The notes beneath the pieces are model-generated. The model saw nothing but the letters and a program-made list of their open reading frames with translations, had not been told where the DNA came from and ran no database searches. This document shows, in pieces, positions 37,056 to 47,784 of a DNA stretch of 64,000 bases. The first letter of the stretch is position 1. Each line of letters opens with the position of its first letter. The position numbers and the translations under genes were made by a program. Source of the DNA: Linyphia triangularis (taxonomy: Eukaryota > Arthropoda > Arachnida > Araneae > Linyphiidae); NCBI GenBank assembly GCA_963978545.1, contig OZ021723.1, positions 97,434,002 to 97,498,001 on the forward strand, written 5' to 3'.

Positions 37056-37199
37056 TTAATAATAATAAGTTTTCTAGAAAGAATACCCTTGCCTGTGTTT
37101 TTGTATTTCCGATTGCATTCAATTTTTTGTATTTTCTTTTAATTCACTCAAAACATTGATAAATACAAATGCTAAATTTTTTTATTTTCATAATGCCTT

Positions 37200-38520
37200 T
37201 CCTTGATATTTATTGGGATCATTACAGAATCGGACAGGGCCCGTCTCTCTCATGAAGAGGGTACAACTACTGAAGCTTATTCAGCCAAGAGTTTCACGCA
37301 CCCCACTGGTAATATGGCTGTACATAATTTATTTTTATGCACTTTATCTACTTGCGTTGTATGAGACTTTACGTTCAAGGCTTTTTTTTTATATTTATAA
37401 CAGATTCTTATAGCCCCATTTATCCTCTCTGTCTGTCCTTTAATCAGGGTTCCCACAGTCATTAAAAATACTTTATATTTTAAAACTTTTCCATGCCTTA
37501 AAAGTAATTGAAATTCCATAGAGGTCCTTAATTTCCACCGACATTGTATGCCTGAATGCAATATTTATAACTATTCATCTCTTGACTTGGATCGCCACTT
37601 ATCCACACTGCACGGAATATTCTCGTTATTTGTATTACGCAAGCGTCAAGTTGTACGTCGTTTGGTACATATTTTCTGATTGGTGGAGTGGAATTCGAAC
37701 TGAGTGTTAGTTACACACGTTACTCTGCGAGACGAACACGTGAGAGTAGTGTTTTATGTTTTGCAAGCTAAAACAGTTTGCCGCCAACAAGTTTTTTTTT
37801 GCTGAAACAACTTACATAAACTATACCTGAAAAGTGCACATTTAATGTTCTATGACTAAAGCACAGTGCATATAAGAAATGAAATGCAAAATCCTCAAAG
37901 TCTGTTCATAAAACAAAATGCAAGTTGTGCATAAAAGATTTTAATGCTAGCTCTATGGGCTAAACAGCCTTAAAGCTTAAAGTCGCGCATTAAAGACATG
38001 ATGCCTGCAAAAAAAAATTCGAATGCCCTTAAAAATATTGTTTAGGTTCTTAAAAGTCATTGATATTCATTCTGTGATTTCAGTGGAAACTGTTTTTGTG
38101 AAATATTTTCTTGCCTGTGTTTCAAAATTGGATAATGCTCTTCTTTCTTGTGTGTAACATCTCCTAACTAAACCCAGACTAATTTTACATGCTGCATTGG
38201 GTGACTTGCTGCTACCGGTTTCCTTTTCATGCATTTATTGTTCTTCGTTTATGTGAAGTTTTATAATCAATTCTTCAATTTATTTAACACAGGTTCTCTC
38301 AGCCTTGTTATCTACTTCAATGGCTTTGTAGAAGATTCCTTACGCTTGCGGAGTCAGACGGCATTCTCTCTTGTGCTTGCATCAAAAGTCGTTCCAAACA
38401 AGCTTTGGGTAACATTCCTTTACGGAAATCCAAGTAATGCATATGTCGTACATGTGTTGTGTGACGCTTTTCATTCAAAGTTTCCTTTTTTTCTTACATG
38501 GATTCTCTATGCTTCATAAT
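37200..38520 (+). repeat. Diverged family of about 200-bp exon-like repeats, cluster 1
   Basis: Two segments here, near 37228-37312 and 38200-38410, share a pattern with units in 38.6-49 kb. The pattern is a pyrimidine-rich tract and ACAG, then a G+C-richer block of about 125 bp with phrases like AATCGGACNGNG, CTCTCTC and AAGAGTTT, then a donor-like TGGGTAAC. Several units are open in one frame, but the favoured frame is not the same in all and some units carry stops. They look like a duplicated exon or an exon-like transposon fragment. A 648-bp MITE (37445-38092) is inserted between the units. Confidence 0.5.
37445..38092 (+). mobile_element. CAGGGTTCCC MITE, longer variant
   Basis: It starts CAGGGTTCCCACAG and ends with degraded GTGGAAACTG. 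Both flanking parts match the 400-bp copies, but about 240 extra bases near 37690-37960 are present. This may be an older, longer form or carry an insertion. No TSD is visible. Confidence 0.65.
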
Positions 38521-39181
38521 TCTCTTATTCCCATGCTTTGATGTCATATGAAGATTTTATTTTGTGCCATTTGAAGAATGGTGCAGTACTCCTGACTCTA
38601 GTGTATACAGCTTCTGAAGTAGATCTGTGACAAAAATTCCACATGCGCTGCAGTGAGTAACTTGATGTTGTTCGATTCCATTCTTGTTTTAATTGTGTTT
38701 GTATTGTGCGATACTTTACTGTCAAGGATTCCATTTATTTTACACATGTTCACCCAACGCAGTTCTCTACTTGACTTTAATGGTGCTCGTAGGTAATGCT
38801 TTTTTTGTCTCTGATTGCAGAATTGGTCACTGCTCTTCAGTGCCGGCCTCTAAGCAAAATTCTGTGTGTGCAATAATGAGTTTTGGCGCCCCTTACAATG
38901 ACATTGGGTATCGAAAACCCTTCAAAATGGTATGGGTGCTCTATTACTGAAATTTGCTGGCAGTTAATACCTGAAGTTGTTATTTGAAATGGATTAAAAA
39001 CCACAAAACTAAAACTAATAAGTAGTAATAAATAGTAAGGTATTTAGTACTTTTTATTTGTTTTTTAAAATGACCTTTTCTACTACTAATTCTTGTAACT
39101 GACTTTTTCAAACTTCAATAAACATGCTGTACTGTACTTGTGCAAACTCCTAAATTCCTTTACTCAGTTGATAGTTTTGTC

Positions 39182-41415
39182 CTTAGAGCAGGAATAGTAG
39201 GTAGAGAGATCAGTCCCATTGAAATTTCTCCCCGACCTGGTGCAAGGACTGCACCACGTGACTGCCGTCAAAGCGCAGCTGTGTTTGGCGGGATATCTTT
39301 GTTCGCTGTTATTTGGCGATTTTGTATCCTTAATTTACGCAATTTATAACTTCTTTAAAAGTTTCGTTATTATGCTTTTTAAAATGTACTATTTTGTCTT
39401 AACAAGCAGAAAAATGTTAAGTAAAGTTATTAGAATTATCATTTGAATAAGAAATATTTTTAATAAATTTATTTGACCTTTATTAACCCAGGAAATAAAG
39501 GTTTTTTTTACCGGAATAATTCTAAACTAGCTAAATTTTGGAGGATAGCTTCTAAAGTCATCAGAAATAAAATATCAAAAGTCGTCATCAGTCAGACGTA
39601 CGCTTCATTCAAAATGGCGGATCAAAGATAGCCGCCCTAAGGTAAGCCCATAGTTGCACTTTCCCCTCATAACTTCTAAACTAATGAAGATATTTGAATA
39701 TAAAACAAATGCCAAATTACTTCTTAAGATTTATCCTTTAAATTTATGGCAATGATTGAGACATAAATCTGAAGAAAATGTGTAACTAAACTTCAAAAAA
39801 TAAATTTTTGATTTTTTTTAAATAGCCATTAACTTAGTGTTTTTGGCTATTTTGCATGTTGAAAACCTTTAAAAATGTTGACGGTCAATGTTTTTAGGAC
39901 TTCAATAAACTTGGGATAGTACCTTAAATGACACTACATTTAATTTGTAAATAGTTATTTCCATACATGCTTTAATTTAACAAATTAAACATAAAACCCT
40001 TATAAAAAGAAATTTTTATTGCATTTCACAGAAAATATTCATTCAAAGAAATTTTTATTGCATTTTATAGAAAATATTTATTTAAATTGTATAATTTATT
40101 TATATGTTCTATTTGCTAATAAATATGACAAGCCATATGAACCCATTTACTTGACTTAATTATCCATAAACATTTAAAATAATATTTTTTAATAATAGAA
40201 ATATTTATATCAAATTCATATACTGTAAATTAACACACGTATGTAAAAAATTGCGTAATACTTGAATTAAGTATTCGTACATTTCCAGAAAAATAGAAAA
40301 CAACTGTATTATTACAGATAATTTTAATTTCTGTATTAATAAAAATGATTTTGTTGCACACTTGTTTTAATTAAAAAAAAGACTAATTTATGACAAAGCG
40401 AAAATTTAATTGATTTTCAATTTTTTAGTCCTGTCTGTAGCTTTAAAACCTTCTCTGCGAATATTCCTTTCCCATAATTTTCTTCGGTTCTCATCTTTTG
40501 GAAAGCTAAAATAAAAAGTCAATAAATAATAAACTTTCATCCAAATAATAAACATAAAAAAACATATTATAATTTTGACTTTCTTTAAACTTCATTCAAT
40601 ACATTTATTTAATAATTTGTTACATATTTAATTAAAGTAAATTTAATAAACTTAAGATAATCTAAAAATGTTTTTCATTAAGGTGTCAAAGAATTTTAAA
40701 ATATTCATATTAATGTTTTGTAATCAGCGTCGAAAGTTGAGAAATATTAGTATATTGGTTCGTTGTATAGGATTTACTGGAAAAATATTTGGGAAGCTAA
40801 CAAATAAATTTAACAATTTGTTTTATTTTGCAATTCAAAAATATTCCTTACGCGCGCGACTTGGAGCAAACATGATCGTTTCGCTGACCTGCTTTACCAT
40901 TTGGCGAAAACTGAATATCGCCAAGGGATTACGGCGTATGCCAATTAAAACTTAACTAAAAGAATTATTTCTGACATATTTTTTTCAAACGATTACGAAA
41001 TACGTAGATATGATGTATAATAAAAATGTTTGAACTGAGATTTCATAAAAATCAACTCCTTTTTCTTGTGATAACACAGTTTTACCGTAGGTCTTTACAT
41101 AACACGACATAAAAAGCTTCAAATATAAACTGAAATAATAATCAGTGAACTTACCTATGAAAGGAAATTGGTCCTCCTTTAACTTGTCTTTCGGAGCAGC
41201 CAAAGGCACAACATGCAGACACCATTTTGCAGCTTAAAACACTATTCGAATATCAACACGTTCTTCGTAGAACGAAAGGCAGCCATTGAAATAACATTAC
41301 AAGAAGTGGAAAGGGGGAAGGGGTGACTCAGAAGACTGACGGTAGTCACGTGATTACAACCAGAGAACAGGAAGAATAGGGTTTCCCTCTCTCTACCCAC
41401 TATTCCTGCTCTAAG
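39182..41415 (-). mobile_element. P-element-like transposon (2234 bp), non-autonomous
   Basis: The ends are 28-bp TIRs starting CTTAGAGCAGGAATAGT, with one mismatch. An 8-bp duplication GTTTTGTC sits at 39174-39181 and 41416-41423. Copy B keeps the empty site with one GTTTTGTC at 48327-48334. A second pair of inverted repeats lies 63-73 bp inside each end (CACGTGACTGCCGTCA at 39255-39270; complement with one mismatch at 41337-41352), echoing the subterminal repeats of P elements. The minus strand encodes a spliced THAP-domain start (41155-41225 and 40406-40505). No transposase catalytic region was found, so it is probably an internally deleted copy. Confidence 0.88.
40406..41225 (-). pseudogene. 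THAP-domain 5' exons of the P-like element
   Basis: THAP domains are C2CH zinc fingers found at the N-terminus of P-element and THAP9-type transposases, where they bind element DNA. Exon 1 (41225 down to 41155) starts at an ATG about 190 bp inside the right TIR. It encodes MVSACCAFGCSERQVKGG and a following SFH phrase, then the donor AG|GTAAGT. Exon 2 starts at 40505 after the acceptor TTTTTATTTTAG. The join is in phase and gives the conserved THAP phrase SFHSFPKD, then W35 in RRKLWERNIRR. The zinc-ligand cysteines near residues 5-10 are present. The second half of the finger (C-x2-H) is missing: the frame stops at 40406-40408 after 56 residues. It is a truncated remnant, or part of a longer spliced gene whose later exons were deleted. 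Confidence 0.85.
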
Positions 41416-43190
41416 GTTTTGTCCAGTATTAAGAAACATATGCATTTTTGAACTACTACACAAGCTTTATTTGATTTAGTATATTCATGAAAAAGAATAT
41501 TAATCTAGAAAAAATGTTTCAGAAAATTTATTAAAATAATCACTGAACAGTGGACTTTCTTAATAACAGTTTCAATTTCCATAACAGTGAACCTTCCTAA
41601 CTTTAGCTGCCAAAATTTTTTATTAATGCATCATAATTTATTAACAATGAAATACCAGTTTCAATGAACAAAATTGCAAAGTTGTCTTTCTTGCGAAAGA
41701 GTAGACTTTAGGTAGGTTAGGCTAATCTGGTTCAAAATGTCATAAAAATTGTAATTTTTACTGCGTTATTTTTTATATATTTTCTCATTTTGGTGCCCCT
41801 CTCAAAATCGCATGTGTGCGATTGATTGCACACGCTTTAAGCCAGCCCTGCTGCTCTTCTCACTTGTGTGCTCCATGCGAAGAGTGTTTCACACACAGGA
41901 TTGGATAACAAACAGTTACAGACTTCCTATCAATGTATCTGTTGTGTTTGCTGTTATATGACTGCTTTACATTCAAAGCTTTCTTTTATTCAACACAGGT
42001 TGCTTTTGAACTTCCTGCCCTTTGCATCGTAGAAGATGTTTACTGAATCAGACTGTGTTTTCTCTCTTGTACCTCGGAAGTCAAGAGTTTCGCGCTGTGT
42101 TGGGTAACATGCCATCAAATTATTCCTATTGATGTATTTTTGTTTGTTGATGGAGTTTTAAGATATAAGCTTTTTATGTTACTTGTGTTCTTTGAGCTGC
42201 AAAGTCCTCTTATTCTATACTTGAACAACAGTTGTATACAAAAGTGAAAATCTTCCACTTTTCTTTCTCTTTATTTTACTATTTTTAGTGGACTTTATCA
42301 GACTAAACTTGCCTAAAACCCTTTTCAGAATACATTTCCTGCTGCACCACTGTTCTGTACTCACATTAGTGCACAAATATATTCTTATTCAACTATATTT
42401 GTAGTTCAAAATAAAGCTGCATATATTTTCCACTTTTTTTACATTTTGACTGCTTTTACCTCTGTGTATAAGAAATGTGTTTCTTTCTTTGTGTGTTGAG
42501 AGATTTTTTCTCCCCAGCCTAGTACAAGAGTGGACATGCATTTTCAGTCTTGGAAACTGTATTGTCATGTATTGATCTTTTTTATGGCTTTGACTGAGGG
42601 AAAAAAGTCAATTAGTAGTTGAAACTTGTCTTTTTCAAATTCAACAATAATGTATTCAAACTTAAGTTACCCCCCTACTGTTTTAAAATGTCTCTATTCG
42701 AAAGAAAATGCAAAAATAAATAAATATTAATTCTTTAAATTTTATTTATTCACTTCATTCAAAAATAAGAATAATCATATGCATATTTTAAGTGTTATTA
42801 CTAGAACAAGTTTTTTTTTTTTTTAATTTTTAGTATAACTTAATTCAGCAGTTGTCCGGTTTATTTTCATCTCGTCAAGTCACTGTTGAGGGTCAAAGGT
42901 CGGATTTTAAAATGATTAAATGTTGTTTGTTTTTTTGGAAATGGGATTTATGTGTAATTAACCAAAAGGTAATATTTAGTTTTGATAGAAAAGATACCTT
43001 CTAAAAATAAACCAAAATAAGTTTAATATTAATTTTTAGCCTTTTAAGTTTAATGTTTAAATGATTATTAATTTATTTAAAATGTAATACATTAAATTTA
43101 TTAAATATAGTTAAATGCTTATATTTAAACATTTAATTTTTCTTAGATTATTTGTTAAGTAATTGAAAATAATCTTTGTAAGAGGAGATG
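41416..43190 (+). repeat. Copy A segment between the two transposons
   Basis: This matches 48327-49690 of copy B. It contains an exon-like unit at 41998-42105 (after TTCAACACAG, ending TGTTGG|GTAAC). Copy B has the longer equivalent at 48903-49027, which is open for about 41 codons, whereas this one has an in-frame TGA. About 500 bp near 42360-42830 are absent from copy B. Confidence 0.6.
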
Positions 43191-43192
43191 TG

Positions 43193-43887
43193 CAGTGGCG
43201 GCTCGTGGGTATTAAAAGTGAGGGGGCCCAAATTAACAATTGCATGTCATGGGGGAAAAAAACAGGCAAATATCAAGGTACATGAATTTCATGTAATTTA
43301 GTAAATGTTACTTAAATATACGGGAAAACAAAACTACAAGATTATTAAACAGTTAAATTATCTAAGCATACTGATATCTGATAAAGTAAATATTTCAATA
43401 AAAGGAATTATTATAACAAAAACAACGCGACGTTTCGTTTGAGAATGGACGACACCAGGAAGGGTAAAATGAATGCACTTGCACCTTTTTCTTTTTAAAA
43501 TTAAAAATGAAGTGAAGAATTCCTAGGGAAAAAAGTAAAGTACAGGCCTCAAATTATTCAATTGAACGTAAAATTACGGCATATGTATTTATAAATTGTT
43601 CCGTATGAAATCCGATACTCATTCACGGTTGAAAATTCCTGGTTCAAAGTTTAAGCCGCTTTGCACCCTTTTTGTATGCGATCTGCTCCCCCTTGCCACT
43701 GTCTATGCGTTTGAGGGTTTAAATTTTTTATTTATGGAGATTATTTTAAGGATCTTCTGGTCTTCCGAGAAGCCTAAGAGCTGGACGCTATCTCAATGAC
43801 CAGTGGTCAGTGATTAGGAACAGCCATAAGTACGATATTATTGGGACTCACTGTGAGGTAAAAAAAAAATGTTAATGTTTATCTCTC

Positions 43888-43924
<37 letters not shown>

Positions 43925-45955
43925 TTAAATAGAAGTAATTACTTCTAACCATATAATGAAAAGCATGTTATAATTAATAATTTTATTAAATTAAGAATAG
44001 AGAACACATTAAAATGAACTCATGTCGATTTGACGAAGTGTAAAAGTTAAACAGCGTTAAAGATTTAAAGATAAAACTTTTTTAATATAAGAGAAGTCAC
44101 CAATATTTTCAACAGTATAAAACATTTTATGTACAATACAGGTGGCTGGATTAGATACCGACAGTGTAGGAAGCAAAAGTTTTTTTTATTTTGTTTGACA
44201 TCATAATAATAAATTAAAATACTAATCACAAAAAAATAAGTGAAAGTATGAAAACCGATGCTACTCAATTTCTATTCTGTATTTAAGAAAAAGAAAACAA
44301 AGAGTTAGGGAAGAGTTATAAAATAAATATAGTCAAAACCTTGGTTAAAATTCTATAGAAATCACAGGGGAAAATTTTTCATCAAATATTACATGAATCA
44401 TTTATAAAAAAAAAAAAATGCCGACAACAACAATTTCACTTTTCGTAACTTTAGAGTAAATACTTAAATAAATAATTTTAAAATGTTTTTAAATAATTTA
44501 AATAAATCATTTTAAAGACATTGGTATTATTCCTAATATTCAAGTCAATGATATTTCATGAATCAATTCATGCAAAATAATTTTGGCTTAACAGTAAAAC
44601 TAATGAAAATGCCATTAACTTAGAAAGTGCAATATTTATAAATTTGCAACCAAAGTCAAAGGTATTGTTATATTGACCAGTTCAACAGTTTTAATTTAAA
44701 TTCATGAAAAAATGAAAAATTACTTGAAAAATGCATTGCATATGCATATCAAATTTGAGACGTCTACTCACATTGAAACCAACCGGCAAAGCATCCGATG
44801 GGGCTCGATTCGGCGACGTTTCACATGTGAATTGAATATATTGCCTCTGGTTAATGAGTTTTGGCATAGCGATAATTAAAAATATAGGTGTTTTGCCTTG
44901 ATTCTTGATATTTTGAAAAGAAGCTAAGCAAACATGGAACTCGCTTCAAATTTTAATTTTTTATTTATTTCAGAATTTATTTTGAGAATTAGATCCGACC
45001 TGAGTTAAGAATAAACATCGTTTCTTCAATTTTAAGAATGTACAAATTTTATTGGACAACTTCAAATTGCTTGTATGATTTTGCTTTTTAAAGGGTGTAG
45101 TTCACGACTCAGATTCTTTACTAAATGCTCATTAAATTTTTTTCTGGTAACAGTAACTAGGTTTGCTTTATCTACATTTTACTTATTATTTGGGAGGGGG
45201 GGGGGGGAGTTTTGAAAATTCTGTAGCTGTGACGTTTATCTTTTAACTTTAACACAGCATTATACGATGGCTTAGTTCTAGTAGAGCCACTTGTTTAGAG
45301 AAGAACGACATTTTTTATTTTCTGTATAGAAATTCTTCCGTTGATGGCATCGGATTGAAAGTTCGTTAATAATTTAATACGATATCAAATATTAATATGA
45401 GACAAATCACTTCTTCCGATCATCTGGAGGACATTTAAATACTCAAACATTTATCGGGAAAAAAGTAAATATCTAAATAAAAACAACAATCACCGTCTCT
45501 ACAAAAAATGACCATTCCTTTACAGATAAGTCCACCCCAGAGCAGAGCGATCAGGGATGTTTTAGAATTTTTTTTATTTGTGCTTTGGCAAAACAGGATG
45601 TCACGTGAAAGTCGCAACCTTATATGCCCTATCGGTTTCAAATTCAAGGTCGTCCGAAGAAGGGGTCATTTTGTCCCCAGGAAAACTAGAATCTTTATGA
45701 GAAGGGTTGCTTTTTTGCAGTAATGATTGTGATTGATTAACATTTTTTCGAGTTTGTTGTAAGAGCTCCCTGCTCCCTTCACAATAGTTAATGTCTAATG
45801 ACAGATTAAATAAGTTTTAATTTTTATTTTTTTTTTAAATATTAAAGAAATTCCACAACAAAACAATATTAACAAGCATATATGTAAGTGGGACCAGTTT
45901 CCAAAAAAGTGAGGTGGCCCAGGCCCCCCCTGTCCCCTTACACCAGCCGCCACTG
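43193..45955. mobile_element. hAT-like element (2763 bp) with 8-bp TSD
   Basis: The ends are CAGTGGCGGCT and its reverse complement AGCCGCCACTG, flanked by GAGATGTG at 43185-43192 and 45956-45963. The sequence next to both ends is G+C-rich (AGTGAGGGGGCCC; GTGGCCCAGGCCCCCC). CAGTGGCGG ends with an 8-bp duplication are typical of an hAT group. Several short ORFs occur but no transposase motif was recognised. It holds a C35 tract at 43889-43923 and a G-rich run near 45192-45208. Confidence 0.85.
43889..43923 (+). repeat. C35 homopolymer
   Basis: An uninterrupted run of 35 cytosines is preceded by CTCTCT. It is unusual in such an A+T-rich region and prone to sequencing error. Confidence 0.9.
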
Positions 45956-46349
45956 GAGATGTGAAACATACATACATATCTAAATCTACTTATTCTTTGT
46001 GGTGCTGAAGGCATTGTAGATAGTTTTGGTGAACTACTTTTTGAATAATGATAATTGTATGAATTCAAATGCCTCTTTCATTTCCTGTAAGATTAAATAA
46101 ATACATTTTTATTTTAATGAAGGTTTCTCTATTCATTTTCTTTTGTCGTTTTCTTAATGCATGTGAACATTGCTGAATCCATACACTACCTCCCAAATCA
46201 ACCTAGACAATAGTATCGCTGTGTTAAGTAACAAAAAATTTATTTGAGGCAATGCTGGTTTTTTCAACCTAATTATCTTCTCACCCATACTTAAACAGCA
46301 TTATTAGAAGATAAAACTTGTTAATGTTTTTCAGGCTTGTCACTACAAT

Positions 46350-46469
46350 TCATGCTTTGAAATCAGTTTGTCTTTTCAGTTCACTCAAAATTCTTCTTGC
46401 TGTTGAATTTGTAAGAGTGTTAGCGACTTTGTCCTTTGATGGTAAGTAATCATCTTCCAGCAGTTGCTT
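46350..46469 (-). pseudogene. Exon-like ORF shared by both duplication copies (copy A)
   Basis: The minus-strand frame reads LPSKDKVANTLTNSTARRIL and on to a TGA at 46350-46352. Copy B (50010 down to 49897) reads LPSKNKVANTLTNSTARRVL and ends in TAA. In the part I compared, about half of the base changes are silent in this frame, which hints at past constraint. However, the plus strand also has acceptor- and donor-like signals here (TTTTTCAG; GATG|GTAAGT). I do not recognise the product, and the strand of any real exon is unresolved. Confidence 0.3.
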
Positions 46470-46504
46470 TAAAAAAAAGTATATGTTTGTTTCCGTTATA
46501 CAGG

Positions 46505-47780
46505 GGTGTCGATGTCCCCCAAGGTCCATGATGCGCCCCCCTAATTTCGAACCCCCCTCCCCCATTTTAAACTTGTCAGATTTAATATTTCTAAATTTTT
46601 GGTACCAAAAGATGTATTCATTATGTTATGTTGGTTATCAAATAAAAATAATGATGATATGAGAACTTTATTATATACATTGTTTATTTGGAATTCTTTC
46701 CACAAAATTTTGAAAATTACAGAAGTCACTATTCTAATTTCTGAAACAAAGGCTTACAAATTAAAACAACATCTGGCCTGTATTGAACTATCTTTTTTGC
46801 GATGCAAAATTTCAATAAATGTAAAAAACATAAAGTGTAACATATATAGTCAGAAAAAGATTTAAAACAATGTATTGTATTAAAATTTATAACAAAAAGA
46901 AATAAAAATGTGGATTAGTGGTTTTTTGTTCTTTTTATACTCCTATATTATTTTCCACCAAATCTATTTTAAAGTAGTGTTCAATACTTTATTAATCTTT
47001 TCCAAAGAAATGAAAATCAAAAATATTTGTCCTTTATATATAAAACAATGTTCTGAAAGCTATGTACGAAGTATACATGTATGATAAAGAATTTTTGCTT
47101 GTAATATGATAATGACAATTTACTCACTCTACGTTTTGTTAAATGAAATTTTATAAAGTTTGTAAGGACCATTTCTGCATTTGAAATGGATAAAATATAC
47201 ATATTTTTCTGAGCATAGAACCATGAAATTCTACAACTGGGTGTAAATCCTAAATGATTTTAACAATGTATATTTTGCTAATAAAATGTATATAACCTAC
47301 AAAAATGTAATGTAATTCTCTACGAAAAAGGGCCCACATGCCTCTTTATATGGATTTTAAACTATTTATCAGGATATAAAATTAATAAATAACTTTTAAT
47401 ATTTCATTATGAAATTAACCAACATTTAAAAAAAAAAAAAATTATGTAGTCTTATACTCCACTGAAAATAATCCAAAGGATATTCATAAGCTAAACGACT
47501 TTCTTAAAAGAGAAAAGCATTATATAAACCAGTAGGGTAGGACGCACATACAAGGCAGCAGGAGTTTTTATTGAAATCTTTAATTTTTTAAAATATTTTT
47601 TCTTTTCTTACAATTGCCAATTTAATTTCCATTATATATAATAGATATAAAGTTTCTTTTATCCAGTGAATATTGACGCTTTTCTCCAGTTTTTAAATTT
47701 GTTCTATTAGATGAGGGGAGGGGGAATGCATGCGTACTTCCTTTATATGCCTTCGGCGTGTTACCTGTGCTTATTGTTTT
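46505..47780. other. Spacer between duplication copies
   Basis: It begins with a G+C-rich patch near 46502-46563 (GGGGTGTCGATGTCCCCC palindromic phrase) that is absent from copy B. The rest is A+T-rich with no recognised element. Confidence 0.35.
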
Positions 47781-47784
47781 TACT

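Larger units (their letters stand above)
38640..46500 (+). repeat. Segmental duplication, copy A (enlarged by two transposons)
   Basis: The segments 38640-39181, 41416-43190 and 46140-46500 align in order with copy B at 47785-50040, at roughly 85-90% identity by eye. Shared markers include GTTTTGGCGCCCCTTACA (38879 and 48014), GCACACGCTTTAAGCCAGCCC (41827 and 48728) and CCATACACTACCTCCCAAATC (46180 and 49728). Copy A is longer because of the P-like element (39182-41415) and the hAT-like element (43193-45955). Confidence 0.85.

Noticed and set aside
37228..37312. Coding exon with frame SDRARLSHEEGTTTEAYS
   Set aside because: The nucleotide sequence is homologous to the ~200-bp repeat units, and the corresponding frame in the best related unit is a different one, so the attractive reading may be chance.
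40668..40955. 95-codon plus-strand ORF inside the P-like element
   Set aside because: It lies across the intron of the minus-strand THAP exons, has low-complexity composition and no motif.
40985..41209. 74-codon minus-strand ORF over the THAP exon
   Set aside because: It is in a different frame from the THAP phrase and reads through the splice donor into the intron.
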